Source: Rhynchosporium graminicola (Eukaryota; Ascomycota; Leotiomycetes; Helotiales; Ploettnerulaceae). Taken from it: DNA of 64,000 nt. The notes under the pieces were generated by a model. That model made no database searches. It saw only the letters and a list, made by a program, of their open reading frames with translations, and was not told the origin of the DNA. The translations under genes were made by a program, and so were the position numbers. The first letter of the stretch is position 1. Each line of letters begins with the position of its first letter. This document shows, one piece after another, positions 23,607-34,488 of the stretch. The DNA lies in assembly GCA_900074885.1 (NCBI GenBank), contig FJUW01000008.1, positions 64,495 through 128,494 of the forward strand. Direction: 5' to 3'.

Positions 23607-23815
23607 TACAGCTAGATACTAGGTAGACTAAAACCTAACCTGTTTCTAAGCCTACTTTTAAGTAGTAAACGTTTTTTTTTTAATTCATCTATTTCTCTCT
23701 ATGGCTACTTCATGCATACTTTATACTGATTTATGCTACTCAATACACCCCGAGGCTGCTCTAAATACTAGACCTAAGCACTCATCAAATGAAAGACGGT
23801 GTACGAAAGGGAGGT

Positions 23816-23951
23816 TTGCAGTGGGTCTCGCCACCCCTTGTAAATCAGTAAGGTTGATCTTCCAATTGATTGTCTGAATTTCTAGAATCTACTCCATAAA
23901 TTGCCCGAGAAGCTTAAGGCTGGACGAGGGGTGAAGAGACCCACTAAAAGC
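23816..23951. repeat. Imperfect inverted repeat, MITE-like
   Basis: The arm at about 23816-23842 (contains agtgggtctc and caccccttgt) pairs with the arm at about 23925-23951 (contains acgaggggtg and gagacccact), with a few mismatches. The 80-bp interior is non-coding. Confidence 0.6.
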
Positions 23952-24421
23952 TCCCCATTTTACTTATTATTTTGGTTACTCAAAGTAGGAGGCCTCCTTC
24001 ACATGGGATATTCGACGGTGTGCAGGCACCCGCTCTAACATTGGAAATAATCAAGCGGTTCGAAAGGACCTTGTATTTCTAGTTCAATGGGAGGTCGATT
24101 AAAGGGGAATCTAAAAGCGCAAGATTATATTAAGTATCGCACGCCACGCCTCGGCTAAATTTGATTTACACCAATACATGTTACAGTAGCACGGAAGGGA
24201 CCGCTCGCCCGCATGTTTACATGACCCTCCAAAACAACCGAGGTCTCCACATCTGCGCTCTGCCAGTCCAAATCCACAAGTGCTCCTCTACGGAGGATAG
24301 TTCCGATGATCGCCACGTGTTCCAACGTCTGGAGATTGACGACCTTGCCAGAAGGAGTTGAGAAGCCTCCGCCCTACAGGTCGAGCTCTGACATCTCATC
24401 TGCATGCAAGTCCCCCAAAGT

Positions 24422-25525
24422 TTACCACAGCGACAAAGAGATCGGCTGGGTCCAGTCAATATTCCCATCAGCCGCTTCAATGCGATCATGGGATGTTCCA
24501 AACAGGCGATCCCAGAGGCGTGTCTGCTTTCCGTAATTGTGGCTCTTCTTCCAACCCGAGCGATGATGAAGATCATGGTCTTCAGTCTGAAGTTCAGCAC
24601 CAAAAAACTTCAAGAAAGGCGTTGCAGTCGTGGGTGGCGTCACAAAAACTCGTAGGCCGCTGTGGCCCCAGAGTTCTGTCCAGACGATATATTGTTGACA
24701 TATCCACCAATCGGCAAAGCCCATAGGTAAACCTATCAATCTCATGGTTCCGTAGGTGATTATAGGTATACCGATAATGTCGAAAACTTCTTGGGCTTTG
24801 TCGGCGTACAAGCTGAGGACTGGCGAAGGGTGTTTACTGAGGTGGTGCGTTCGGTGGAATTTCCAGAGAGTGTCGCTCTCGTGCATGACTCGGTGATACC
24901 AGTAGAAGAAGAAGTCAAGGATGACAGCGTACAACCCGATCTCTAGAGGCAAGTACCAGCTGAGAGTTGACAACGGTGTTTGGGCACTGTTATAAGCGAG
25001 GAAAACGCTGACAATTGGTCGAATTGTGGAAGTAGCCATGAGGGATCTCATGACTTCCTTGGTACGTGAGTCCGGGACTTGATCTCGCTCATGCTTGTCA
25101 CCATCAAAATATCCATACTGGTGTCCCAGCTCGCGCAGCTTGTTAATTTCGCGGATGGCATTGAATTTAAAAGCGAAGGAGTAGAAGATCAAGCCAACGA
25201 GCAGGGTCAAGCCTCTCCCGGTGTAGTAGGTGTACGCTTGGTGGACTACCAAGGGCCATACTGCATGGGCTAGAATCCACTTGTGACCTTCCGAATGAGG
25301 CATGTAGGATATTTTGTCGGTCTTCTGGAATACGGGAATTTTGCGATTGAGATCAGTGGGGTGTAGACCTAGGTATTCCATCATCCATTGTGAATGATTC
25401 CAACGACTTCTGTCCCATGTTCGCCAGGTCGATTTCATAGAATCTTTCGAGTTGCGAGGAAGTGCTGTGGATTCGGGGGCGTTCTTCGCTTCCATAGATG
25501 TTGTGGTGGTAGTCTTTGACGCCAT
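24422..25525 (-). CDS. Fatty acid hydroxylase / sterol desaturase family protein
   Basis: A single exon of 367 aa opens at the ATG at 25525. It carries the three histidine boxes of membrane di-iron hydroxylases: HRVMH (near residue 217), HRTHH (near 230) and HDLHH (near 319). A further His lies in WGHSGLRVFV. Hydrophobic segments include LTLLVGLIFYSFAF, STLSWYLPLEIGLYAVILDF and IIGIPIITYGTMRLIG. This is the PF04116-type superfamily that includes ERG3, ERG25 and sphingolipid C4-hydroxylases. The divergent N-terminus (PESTALPRNSKDSMKSTWRTW) and fungus-only appearance argue against it being the core ERG3 or ERG25 enzyme. It probably acts in the ER on a lipid or polyketide-type substrate; the substrate is unknown. 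The single-exon structure contrasts with its spliced neighbours. Confidence 0.93.
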   Translation of the reverse strand: MASKTTTTTSMEAKNAPESTALPRNSKDSMKSTWRTWDRSRWNHSQWMMEYLGLHPTDLNRKIPVFQKTDKISYMPHSEGHKWILAHAVWPLVVHQAYTYYTGRGLTLLVGLIFYSFAFKFNAIREINKLRELGHQYGYFDGDKHERDQVPDSRTKEVMRSLMATSTIRPIVSVFLAYNSAQTPLSTLSWYLPLEIGLYAVILDFFFYWYHRVMHESDTLWKFHRTHHLSKHPSPVLSLYADKAQEVFDIIGIPIITYGTMRLIGLPMGFADWWICQQYIVWTELWGHSGLRVFVTPPTTATPFLKFFGAELQTEDHDLHHRSGWKKSHNYGKQTRLWDRLFGTSHDRIEAADGNIDWTQPISLSLW

Positions 25526-27620
25526 CTTGACTTTGTGTGGTTTCTTAAGGGGAGACAGATTTAGGATCTAGTTGGAAGATGTTATATATTTATACTGGTA
25601 GCTTACACGTTATACTTTTTGCCCCATGTATTACATGCGTCCCTCGGCATTTTTGCACTACCCCCACAAGCCTCGGTACTGGTTTGCTTAGTGCATGTTC
25701 CTTGAAGGACTTGCAATTCCAGAACGAAGCGGCCGCGCGGCAATCGAACATCATTAGTTCGCTTGGCTTGGCATCAACATGCACGGCGACGACGCCTGGA
25801 GGACGCCACTTTGGCTTCTATCTCAAGATACAAGCACCTCCAAGCTGCCCATCGTCGACCCGCTAGCAAGTAACGTCTGTTTATTAAGCAGCGCTGCTAG
25901 AAGACGACTTGTAACGAATTTGTTTTTGTCGCAAGATTGTTTCGAAGTTCGCAAGGCAAGGCCAAGACTATGCAAGCGATAAACTTCAAATATGGTTCGA
26001 TCAAATGATGACAAGGATCTGCTGAATCAAAAGTATAAGGATAATCTTGTGAGAAGTTTCAGTCATTTAGAGCCGCTTTGGAACGAAAGAAACTCCGTAA
26101 CCTTGACGCATACGATTACTTCGTCATAAGGCCATACTGCACATACGAAGTACGTTTCGTATACTCGTCACACCAAGAGCTACGCATGCCGCTTTGAGTC
26201 GCTCAGCAATTGGCTTCGTGAAATCGTGCGAAAGCAGAACTAGGTAGAAAAGAGTAATAGTATTTAGCATAACGACGAATAATACTTTGAAAGGAAATCT
26301 TAACTAGTTCAAACTTGATTAAATTATCGAATGGATCTTTTACTAATGAAGTATAATACAGGCTAGTGACTCTCGATAGAACAATACTACAGGTAAGAAT
26401 ATAGGCTGTAGGTACTTGTATCGCAAGTACACGTTATATCTTAGCGGAGATATTTAGTCATAATATTGTATACGTTTTCCAGTTATACGAGCATCTATCC
26501 TGTGATAAAAATAAATGATGATGATAAGGCTTATTCGCGACTTACATTCCCGATGCTTTCTCAATGATAGTGGATAGTATGGTGTGCTTTGGAGGATATC
26601 TCAACAGCAGCCACTGGTCAAGCTCAAGATGGTGTTGTGACTAGGGCTGTTGGACAGTAAGAGTTGCAGAAGGGTACACTTCATAATAGGCATGGGTGGT
26701 ATTGATATTGATATGCGCTTAACCAGATGCCTGTGGAGGAAAATGACTCCGAATGATTTATCGGCTCGAGTCGAGTCGCTGACCTCGACCTTTTATGGGC
26801 AGATATGCATCAAAAGTTGTCAAAGCCTGCAAAGCCTTGATTTTCTGGCGCAGAAAACTATTAAATACCGTTTGTGAAACTTTGAAAGAGTACCTTTCGT
26901 TCAATTTCCTCAAGGCCCTTGAATGAATAGATGGTACCAGATTTAATTTGATGGTTTTGATGGCGCTCATTCAACTTGGGGACAATGTAGCAATACTATC
27001 TGTGTTTAGAATTACCCATTTACGGTGGGAATATACCTGATACCTATTCCTCGAATGAAAGGACTCTCTGACCATGTATTGAAGCGGGTTGTATGATACT
27101 GCTCGATAGGGAGCTAAAAGTGGAGGTAAACAAACTCTTCGCGTATTTCCTTGGCTTGCGTGTAAGTCATGAAAATGCTACCTAACTTTGGTTCTCTTCT
27201 ACTCATTATCGCTATTGTCATTGTAGTAGCAGACCCATGCGGCATTTTGTAAGGGCAGAGATAGATCATCTCTTGCACCATGATTATATCAGCTTCCAAA
27301 TTGATATATCTATCAATCTGAGGCCGTTTCTTCTATATTGAGACTTGACCGGGTTTAATTACGGATTATCCCAGACTATAGTAATCGAGGCTTCGGGGAA
27401 CACAATAGACATTGGATCTGTAGAAGTCCAGTGGTTGATTGAGCTTTCCGAGAACGGAACTGCAACTCTGGAATGTTCGGCCTGATAATCACCACTTACG
27501 CCTCAGGCACCAAGTAGAAACGCTGACCACCCGCGATTTCGAAATCTAGGCGCGACGTGGGCAGTCAAGAGTCAAGGTATTCGAGTCGCAACCAACCCAC
27601 TTCACCACCCCACTGCAAGA
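25526..27620. other. Long intergenic region
   Basis: About 2.1 kb without a gene I can support. Short frames on both strands lack motifs or coding character. No inverted repeats or RIP-type readable frames were noticed. The right end must hold the LSM3 promoter. Confidence 0.5.
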
Positions 27621-28099
27621 ATGGCCGACGTCGACGACGGAGCAGCCGCTTCCTCGCAAGAACCCCTCGATCTCGTGCGCCTCTGCCTCGACGAAATCGT
27701 GTTTGTGAAGCTACGAGGAGACCGAGAGCTGAAGGGGAGGCTACATGTCAGTATTGGATATGACTGTGAGGCGGTAGGGCAAATGCTGATGAAGGGGTGA
27801 AAAGGCCTATGATAGCCATTGCAATTTGGTGCTAGGAGATGTGGAGGAGACGATATACGTCGTTGAGGAAGATGAGGATGAGGAGGAGAGTGTGAAGGTA
27901 TGATTAATCGATGGTATCGAGAAGGAGCCCGGGCTGATTGTAGGAACAGACAATCCACAAGAAGTCCGAAATGTTGTTTGTTAGAGGTGTGTGCAGTGGC
28001 TAAGCTGTTGTGGTGAAGGGAGTTCTAGCTCTCAGGAAGAGGACTAATTGTTTTGTAGGAGATAGTGTGGTACTCATTTCTCCCCATACGGCATCATGA
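27621..28099 (+). CDS. LSM3: U6 snRNA-associated Sm-like protein LSm3
   Basis: Four small exons, 27621-27746, 27805-27897, 27950-27986 and 28059-28099, give 98 aa, the usual LSm3 length. The Sm1 motif reads [18 protein letters not shown], with [20 protein letters not shown] across the first intron. An acidic EEDEDEEE loop follows. The Sm2 motif reads [16 protein letters not shown] across the last intron (G-D joined at the junction). LSm3 is part of the LSm2-8 ring on U6 snRNA 3-prime ends in the nucleus and the LSm1-7 ring in cytoplasmic mRNA decay. All introns begin GT and end AG (58, 52 and 72 nt). Each exon is too short to stand out as an open frame. It lies just upstream of the GTPase gene on the same strand. 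Confidence 0.96.
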
Positions 28100-28775
28100 T
28101 CCCAAAATCAACGCGAATCGAGGATATGCGAAGTGGAATGGGATAATGGAACCCGTGTGGACATTTGTCGACAGCGGATCGATACAGTATCACAACAGGC
28201 GCACAACATGTGCTTTGTGAATGCGATCGGATTGTTATATGGTTGGCGGGGTAAACCAAATATCTCTCTACACGCAACATATTGCAGACTGAAGCTGCGG
28301 CTCCCATCGACCTCCATAGAACAGTGATTAGGGAATCCAAGTAGAATGCCCAATGAAGCAAATAACAACGGGCGCAATTCCCGAACGACTTTCGCAGTCC
28401 GTGACTCTTGCTTCAAATGATGATTCACCGACTGATCGCTGTTATCGATAGAGCTCAGCTCCCCTCCTACTTCCTTCCCCAGAAGAGTCACCCCTCAATC
28501 ACCCATATTATATCAGTCGACCTCCCATTACGGATCATTGAATTGACTCAACTTTGAAAATCGACCAGAACTTGAAAAAATTAGCTCTTGATGAGTATTT
28601 GCGGACAAGCTAAGTGATAATAACAATACACGAAAGCGCCACTCGAAAGCTGAATATCAATAACTTCATATCGCAATCACCCCACCATGGCAACAAAAGG
28701 CAAACAGCTTCCGCACGAGCGGCGGAAAGGCGAGACAGTGACTACTCCATCAATCGGAATCATGGAACAAAGCTA
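28100..28775. other. Intergenic
   Basis: Between LSM3 and the GTPase gene. A minus-strand frame of 127 codons (28108-28491) shows no motif. The frame of the GTPase stays open upstream to 28614 but begins there with GTG, so part of this may be transcribed 5-prime UTR. Confidence 0.5.
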
Positions 28776-30739
28776 ATGGATCACAAGGCATTGAGCGAAT
28801 TCGCAGACTATGTCGAGAAGCAACAGAAACTCCGTTATCCACCTGGTGGCTCAGCAGCCGCCACCACCATAACGGAAGAGCACTCCGAACTCGATATCCT
28901 CGACACTCTCAACCTCGCAGATTCCTCTCCTTCTGTGCGACTAAAGGAGCTGCTGCTTACACGTAATGAAGAAACCTTTACGAAACTCGTTAGTTTGCTA
29001 GAGACGAGGATAGAAGAGGGACATGGGGAGACGATATTCGAGATTGGGTTTGAGAATAGTGGGGAGTCTATGCAGTTGGGGAAGGACGAGTGGGATACGT
29101 GTATGAAGAGGCTGAGAGAGGCCGCTGTGAAGGTTAGGTGTGACTGCCAGGTTTTGGTGACGAAACATGTTGGTGGTGAGGAAGAGGCGGAGAGTACTAA
29201 GGAGATAACTGGGAAGGAAAAAGATAGGGATTGCAGTGGGAAGATTCTCGTCAGACAACATCCTGCAACTGTGGAAGAAGTAGTGGAAACACGAATAGCA
29301 GTTGTAGGAAATGTTGATGCAGGGAAGAGTACGATGTTGGGTGTCTTGGTTAAGGGTGGTCTGGATGATGGCAGGGGAAAAGCGAGAGTCAACCTCTTCA
29401 GACATAAGCATGAAATTGAGAGTGGGAGAACGAGTTCCGTCGGTATGGAGATTATGGGTTTCGATACTTTGGGCAAAGTCGTTACGGCTGAAGTTCCGGG
29501 GAGGAAACTGTCGTGGGAAGAGATTGGAAAACGGTCTGCTAAAGTTATCACCTTCACTGACTTGGCTGGTCATGAGAGATATCTTCGAACCACAGTCTTT
29601 GGACTCCTTTCCTCAAGCCCGAATTATTGTCTCCTGATGGTCGCAGCCAATAACGGTCTGATCGGAATGAGTAAAGAGCATCTCGGTATCGCATTAGCTC
29701 TGAACGTCCCAGTCATGGTAGTTATCACCAAAATCGATATTTGTCCACCTCACATCCTCGAACAGACTGTCCAGCAAATCACCAAGATTTTGAAATCCCC
29801 CGGCGCTCGAAAAATACCCATCTTCATCAAGAACAAGGAGGAATGCATCAATACCGCCACACAATTCGTCAGCCAAAGGATATGTCCTATCTTCCAAGTC
29901 TCAAACGTCACAGGCGAATCTCTCGATCTCGTCCGAGCTTTTCTGAATATCCTCCCTCATCACGGGCACTATGACGCAGAAGCTCCTTTCGAATTTCACA
30001 TCAATGATACTTTCTCCGTTCCCTTTGTCGGAACTGTCGTATCTGGGATTATCAAGAGCGGCGTTATACATGCTGGTGATACTGTTTTGATTGGACCAGA
30101 TTCGCTCGGCCAGTTCACGACTACTAACATCCGCTCTATCGAGAGGAAACGGATACCGGTAGCTGCCGCATCGGCTGGGCAGTCAGCGAGTTTTGCGCTA
30201 AAGAGGGTAAGGAGGAAAGATGTTAGGAAGGGAATGGTTGTTTTGCCGAAATTGGAACAGAATGCTCCGAAGGTTTATCGGGAATTCGTTGCTGAAGGCA
30301 AGAATTTCCCCACATGTCACTTGCATCGCTTGCTAACATTTGTCTAACAGTACTCATTCTATCCCACGCGACCACCATCAAAACTAAATACCAAGCAATG
30401 CTACACGTTGGACCTGTTAGCCAAACATGCGCCATCATCGACATTGACCGCCAATACATCCGAACCGGCGATCGAGCACTTGTTGCTTTTAGGTTTGTCC
30501 AACGACCAGAGTATCTGGCGCCTGGTGACCGGTTGCTGTTTAGAGAGGGGCGGACGAAAGGGCTGGGGATTGTGAAGAGTGTTGGGTATGATTTTAACAA
30601 ACCTTTAAATCCAGACAACGTCAAGGAGAGGGAGAATGGGAAGATTGGAGAGGGCGATGAGAAGGGCAAAGCTGATGAGGGTGGAGAGATTGGAAAGAGG
30701 ACGGAAGAGCCATTGGGGAAGGCGGGAAGCAAGGCTTAA
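28776..30739 (+). CDS. GTPBP1-like translational GTPase
   Basis: Two exons, 28776-30297 and 30351-30739, give 636 aa. The ATG at 28776 (MDHKALSEFADYVEKQQKLR) is the first ATG in a frame that is open further upstream. Motifs are G1 GNVDAGKST, the switch region FRHKHEIESGRTSSVGMEI, G3 DLAGHERY and G4 TKID. EF-Tu-like domain 2 (FVGTVVSGIIKSGVIHAGD) and domain 3 (KTKYQAMLHVGPVSQTCAII, APGDRLLFREGRTKGLG) follow. This is the GTPBP1/GTPBP2 group, linked in animals to mRNA surveillance and ribosome rescue. The intron runs from gcaaga to taacag: a GC-AG intron. Splicing it restores EFVAEVLILSHATTIKTKYQ, which is the expected family sequence. The C-terminus carries an extra charged Lys/Glu/Gly tail of about 45 residues. 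Confidence 0.93.
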
Positions 30740-32067
30740 AGGGTATGGAACCTGGAAGCTAATCTTTGTTTATTATTCTGTTTCTGTTCCAAGCGAGGCA
30801 CTCTTGATGAGTTGTTGTTATCATCTGGGCAAGGAGAAACAACACTTTGGCGGTGTGCTTCATGGCTATTGGCGTTCGGCGAGAGCGATATATACTAAGT
30901 ATGTTTCAAGAGTGGACGCGTCTCGGAGTGGTTTAGAATGCTCCTAGACTCCCAGAGTCTGTCTATTCATTTTCAATTGGTTGCGGGATTCTCTGATCTG
31001 ACATGCATGTGGTTTGAGCAACCCATACCTATCTTGCATTCATTCAGTAGAATCTTCATATGCATGTTGATGCTTGTGAGACAAGACCACGCGACAACAC
31101 CCCCCAGTCTTGCTAGTAAGGAAACAGAAGAGACACAGGGGAGGGAGAGGGACTCGCACCGCCACAATAGGTATCTCCTGGATAAGCTCGATTAAGCGAG
31201 GCGGGAATGACGACATTGACGTTGGCAGCGACAGGGATATACATACATACACAGTGCGTCATTCTCGCTGGGGAATGGATTGAATATTGTAACACGACGG
31301 ATGACATGTAAGTGCCAAGAAATGAGAAGTAGATGGATGACTCTATAGAAACATGATAACAAATGCACCTTTCTTTGTTGAGCTCTAGGTACTGCTCGAG
31401 AGAAAGTTCAATAGAGTGAATTCAGCGGAGATGGTTCGCGAAGGCTAGATAGAGACATAGCGGGGGATATATATATATATATATATCACTCCCACCCACG
31501 CAAGGACAGACCTCGAACGAAGGCCTGTCTATACTATACCCATAGAGGCGGATACCCATAGAGGCGGATACCCATAGAGGCGAGGCGAGAATGCAGGTTC
31601 CTCCAACAATACCGGTATTAAATATATACTCCGTACGGGTACGGGCTTGTCAATTGCCAATGACCCTTGAATAGCGGGATCCCCTGCCCCGCGTGTGTCA
31701 AGCTTGATAGCTCCTGCCCTCCCCCTCCACCCCACATGGCAGCACAATAGCACAACGACGTCAGATATTCGCTGGGCCTTGAATATGTAGGCAGGCAGGC
31801 AGGCGGGCAGGCAGGGAAGGTGCAACACACAACTGTTAACAGTTAACAGCCAGGCTTTCTTCCTTCTCACATGCCTCCTTCATCATAAATAAAGGCTTTT
31901 GTTTCCCCTCCTCGGTCCATGAACTTCTTCCTTGCAAGAAACATCTCAAGACAAGATACCTCCTACCCACCCTCCCTTTAACACTCCAAACAACAACACA
32001 CAAGACATACCTAGACTTCTCTCTTTAACTACCTACTTCCATCCAACCTCACCCACCTACTCTCATT
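30740..32067. other. Intergenic with simple repeats
   Basis: No gene was recognised. It holds a TA run (about 31466-31487), three 16-bp tandem copies (31538-31585) and a GGCA run (about 31790-31816). A CT/CA-rich stretch (about 31905-32065) just before the next gene is typical of a strong fungal promoter and leader. Confidence 0.55.
31538..31585. repeat. Three tandem 16-bp repeats
   Basis: The unit acccatagaggcggat occurs at 31538 and 31554 exactly; a third copy at 31570 diverges only in its last bases. It lies about 500 bp upstream of the dehydrin-like gene and could be a repeated regulatory site or plain slippage. Confidence 0.85.
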
Positions 32068-33136
32068 ATGGAGACTGTTACAGGAGCCGTTACGGGAGCC
32101 GTGTCGGCTGTCACAACCACTGTCTCTCACGCAATCTGGGGCGAAGGCGAGAGCCCAGAGACCAAGAAGGATGCGATAGGCAAGGAACCTGTGTCCGGAA
32201 AATTGGGTGATGTGAAGAGCGGCGAGCCTTATGATAAGGGAAATGTTGATGCTGGTGAGTTATCCCTCCTTTTCTACTTTAGAACCCACTGGATCTCTCT
32301 GCTACCCCAAGGTGGACATATCCATAATGTAATATGATGATGTTAATTTTGCTCCTCGGATAGGCCTTGAGGGTTCCACATCTACCTCATCTCATACCGG
32401 AACAGGCCTCCCAGCCAAATCAACTCTAACATCGAGCCCCAAGCCCACCACCACAGAATCCACCTCCGATGCCTCAGCAGCCGCAGTTCTCCTCCCCGAA
32501 TCCGAAGCTTCGAGAAGAGAGACACCCTCTAACTTTATTGCGGACTCCAACAAACCATCTACTGCGGCCCAGACACTGCCGTCTCTGACATCCGAGAACA
32601 AGGGTGAGGGTTTGACTTTCACGAAGAGTGATGGCTTGGATACGATTACTGGAACCGGTGCTGGTGTTGGATCTGAAAATTCTGCTGTACCAAGAGACAT
32701 GGAGAGTTTAGAAGAGAAAGCTTCTCGTGTACCAGGAACGACCGGCTTTGATACACATACACCTGAACCAGTTTCTGGTAGCGCTGGCACTTCTTCGGCT
32801 GCACACACATCCAACCCAGCTACAACGGCAGGTTCCACGACAGGCACAACTGCAACTCAAAGCTCGGGACTACAGAAGGAGACCTTAGATAAGTTCGGTC
32901 TGTTGGAGGAGAAGCGTATCAAGCCCGAAACTGCTTCCGAGCCCAAGGTTGGGGAGAGTTCTACCCCTCACGATCATACGGCACCAGCCTTGACTGGTAA
33001 GCCAGGTGAGATCAAGACTGCGGAGCATACAGATGTGAAGAAGAGTCTCGAGAAGACGGATAGTGGTGAGGGAGATAAGGAGAAGAAATCTTTGAAGGAG
33101 AAAATCAAGGAGAAGTTGCACAGGCATAAGGATTAG
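32068..33136 (+). CDS. Hydrophilic, dehydrin-like disordered protein
   Basis: Two exons, 32068-32254 and 32364-33136, give 319 aa. The 109-nt intron starts gtgagt and ends ggatag. The N-terminus METVTGAVTGAVSAVTTTVS is a short amphipathic stretch, followed by KEPVSGKLGDVKSGEPYDKG, a motif I recall from small fungal stress or conidiation-related proteins. The remainder is Ser/Thr/Ala/Glu-rich low complexity with no hydrophobic core, and the C-terminus is a Lys/Glu run (KKSLKEKIKEKLHRHKD) like the K-segments of dehydrins. It has no signal peptide or transmembrane segment. A protective, chaperone-like role under desiccation or stress is an inference from composition only. The pyrimidine-rich leader suggests high expression. 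Confidence 0.85.
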
Positions 33137-34488
33137 ATGAGTGATGGGTATGGCTGGAGGTTTGGAATGGGTGGAAGGAACTTGATTCACATTGCGCTGC
33201 GCGTGTTGGCCCTGCTTTATGGTGTAATGATACCTTGTGAATGCTATGCTTTGCTTTCGCTACAAGCCGATACTCCCTGAATGTATGATATGTGATATTG
33301 ATCATCCATCTTGTCCAGTCATCTAGGTCAATATCGAGACAAGGATGAAGATGTAAACTCACTATTTATTCTCGAGGTTCGTTTGGTCTTGCTTGGATTA
33401 GATCGAACGGGAGTCCAGGGACTGCCGACATGCTATCAGGTGCCAGGAATACCTTGCGGTTGTCGTAACATAGCATGTGACCAACAATAATTGCATCAGA
33501 GCTTTCCAATTACAAAGCATTCAAATAACATAAGAAACACTTCGACCAACATATCCACATACTTCCAACCACTAATTCTACCTAGCCAGCTGGCATAGAA
33601 TCACAAATCCTGCTCTCATTTCCAGGATATTTCCGGCCTCATCACGTATCGCGACCCCCAAGGCCCTGATTGGTTGGTTGCTTTTCACAGGCGCGGAAAA
33701 TGTTTCGTTGCACATCGCGTTCGACTTGGACGATGCCAAGACAAAGCTTGCAATTTGTACGTACTAATTTGAACCTTTTTTTACGTACGTACATGAGCCA
33801 ACATGCCTCCACACCACACCAAAACGTGATGCTGGCCTCATTTTGCGTACGCTTGATGGTTGAACATGGCTATCGTGGTCAGAAAGAAGTGGCCGGTTCT
33901 GGCGGAGCTGATATTTCTCTGACTCAGGTAATAGAAGTGCCCAAGTCATGTTCGTGACTTTCACATCTTTTCCTGTCAAACTCTCATGTGGTTTTTGCGA
34001 CATTACCATAGTAAAAAAAGTGAAGTTCTGAAATGCTTTCGTGACATTAATGTCGTTCTTATCTCGTGGATGGCGGTCAGTCCAGTCTGCCTTGATCGGC
34101 CACTACTTTCCGGCATCGATAGATACCATGGGCATCTTCGAAGCACGAGGACAGCTTATTTAAACACATACAACCAATTGGAAGATCTCATTATATATCC
34201 GATGCTAGGCAACTTGAATCTCGGGGGAAGCGGATTGGAAATCGGGATTATTCCGCCTAGTAAAGTCAGTTGAACAATTATACGACTTTGACTTCAACTT
34301 TAGACAATGTCCTTTAATCTTTTCGTGACTTTAATATCAAGTCATTATCCAGGGGAGGTGCTGCACTTTGTGGTGACTTGAAACCCCAACTGGTGGTACT
34401 TTTGCTAGACTGGAAACCAGGTTGTGATCTGAATTCTTGGATGAAGAAAGCAAGTGGTTGAAGATACTTCGTTATCTAGAGATAATCT
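33137..34488. other. Intergenic (convergent)
   Basis: Lies between two convergent genes. Frames on the plus strand (33670-33957, 33986-34273) have no motif. Nothing else was recognised. Confidence 0.5.

Larger units (their letters stand above)
23011..24421. other. Intergenic with several foldback repeats
   Basis: No coding gene was recognised. Three inverted-repeat structures occur (23408-23474, 23527-23606 and 23816-23951), suggesting an accumulation of small non-autonomous elements between the dead fumarate reductase and the hydroxylase gene. Confidence 0.55.

Noticed and set aside
28835..29557. Long minus-strand open frame (240 codons)
   Set aside because: It is the antisense shadow of the GTPBP1-like gene, is Ser/Thr/Pro-rich without motifs, and the plus strand shows complete GTPase motifs.
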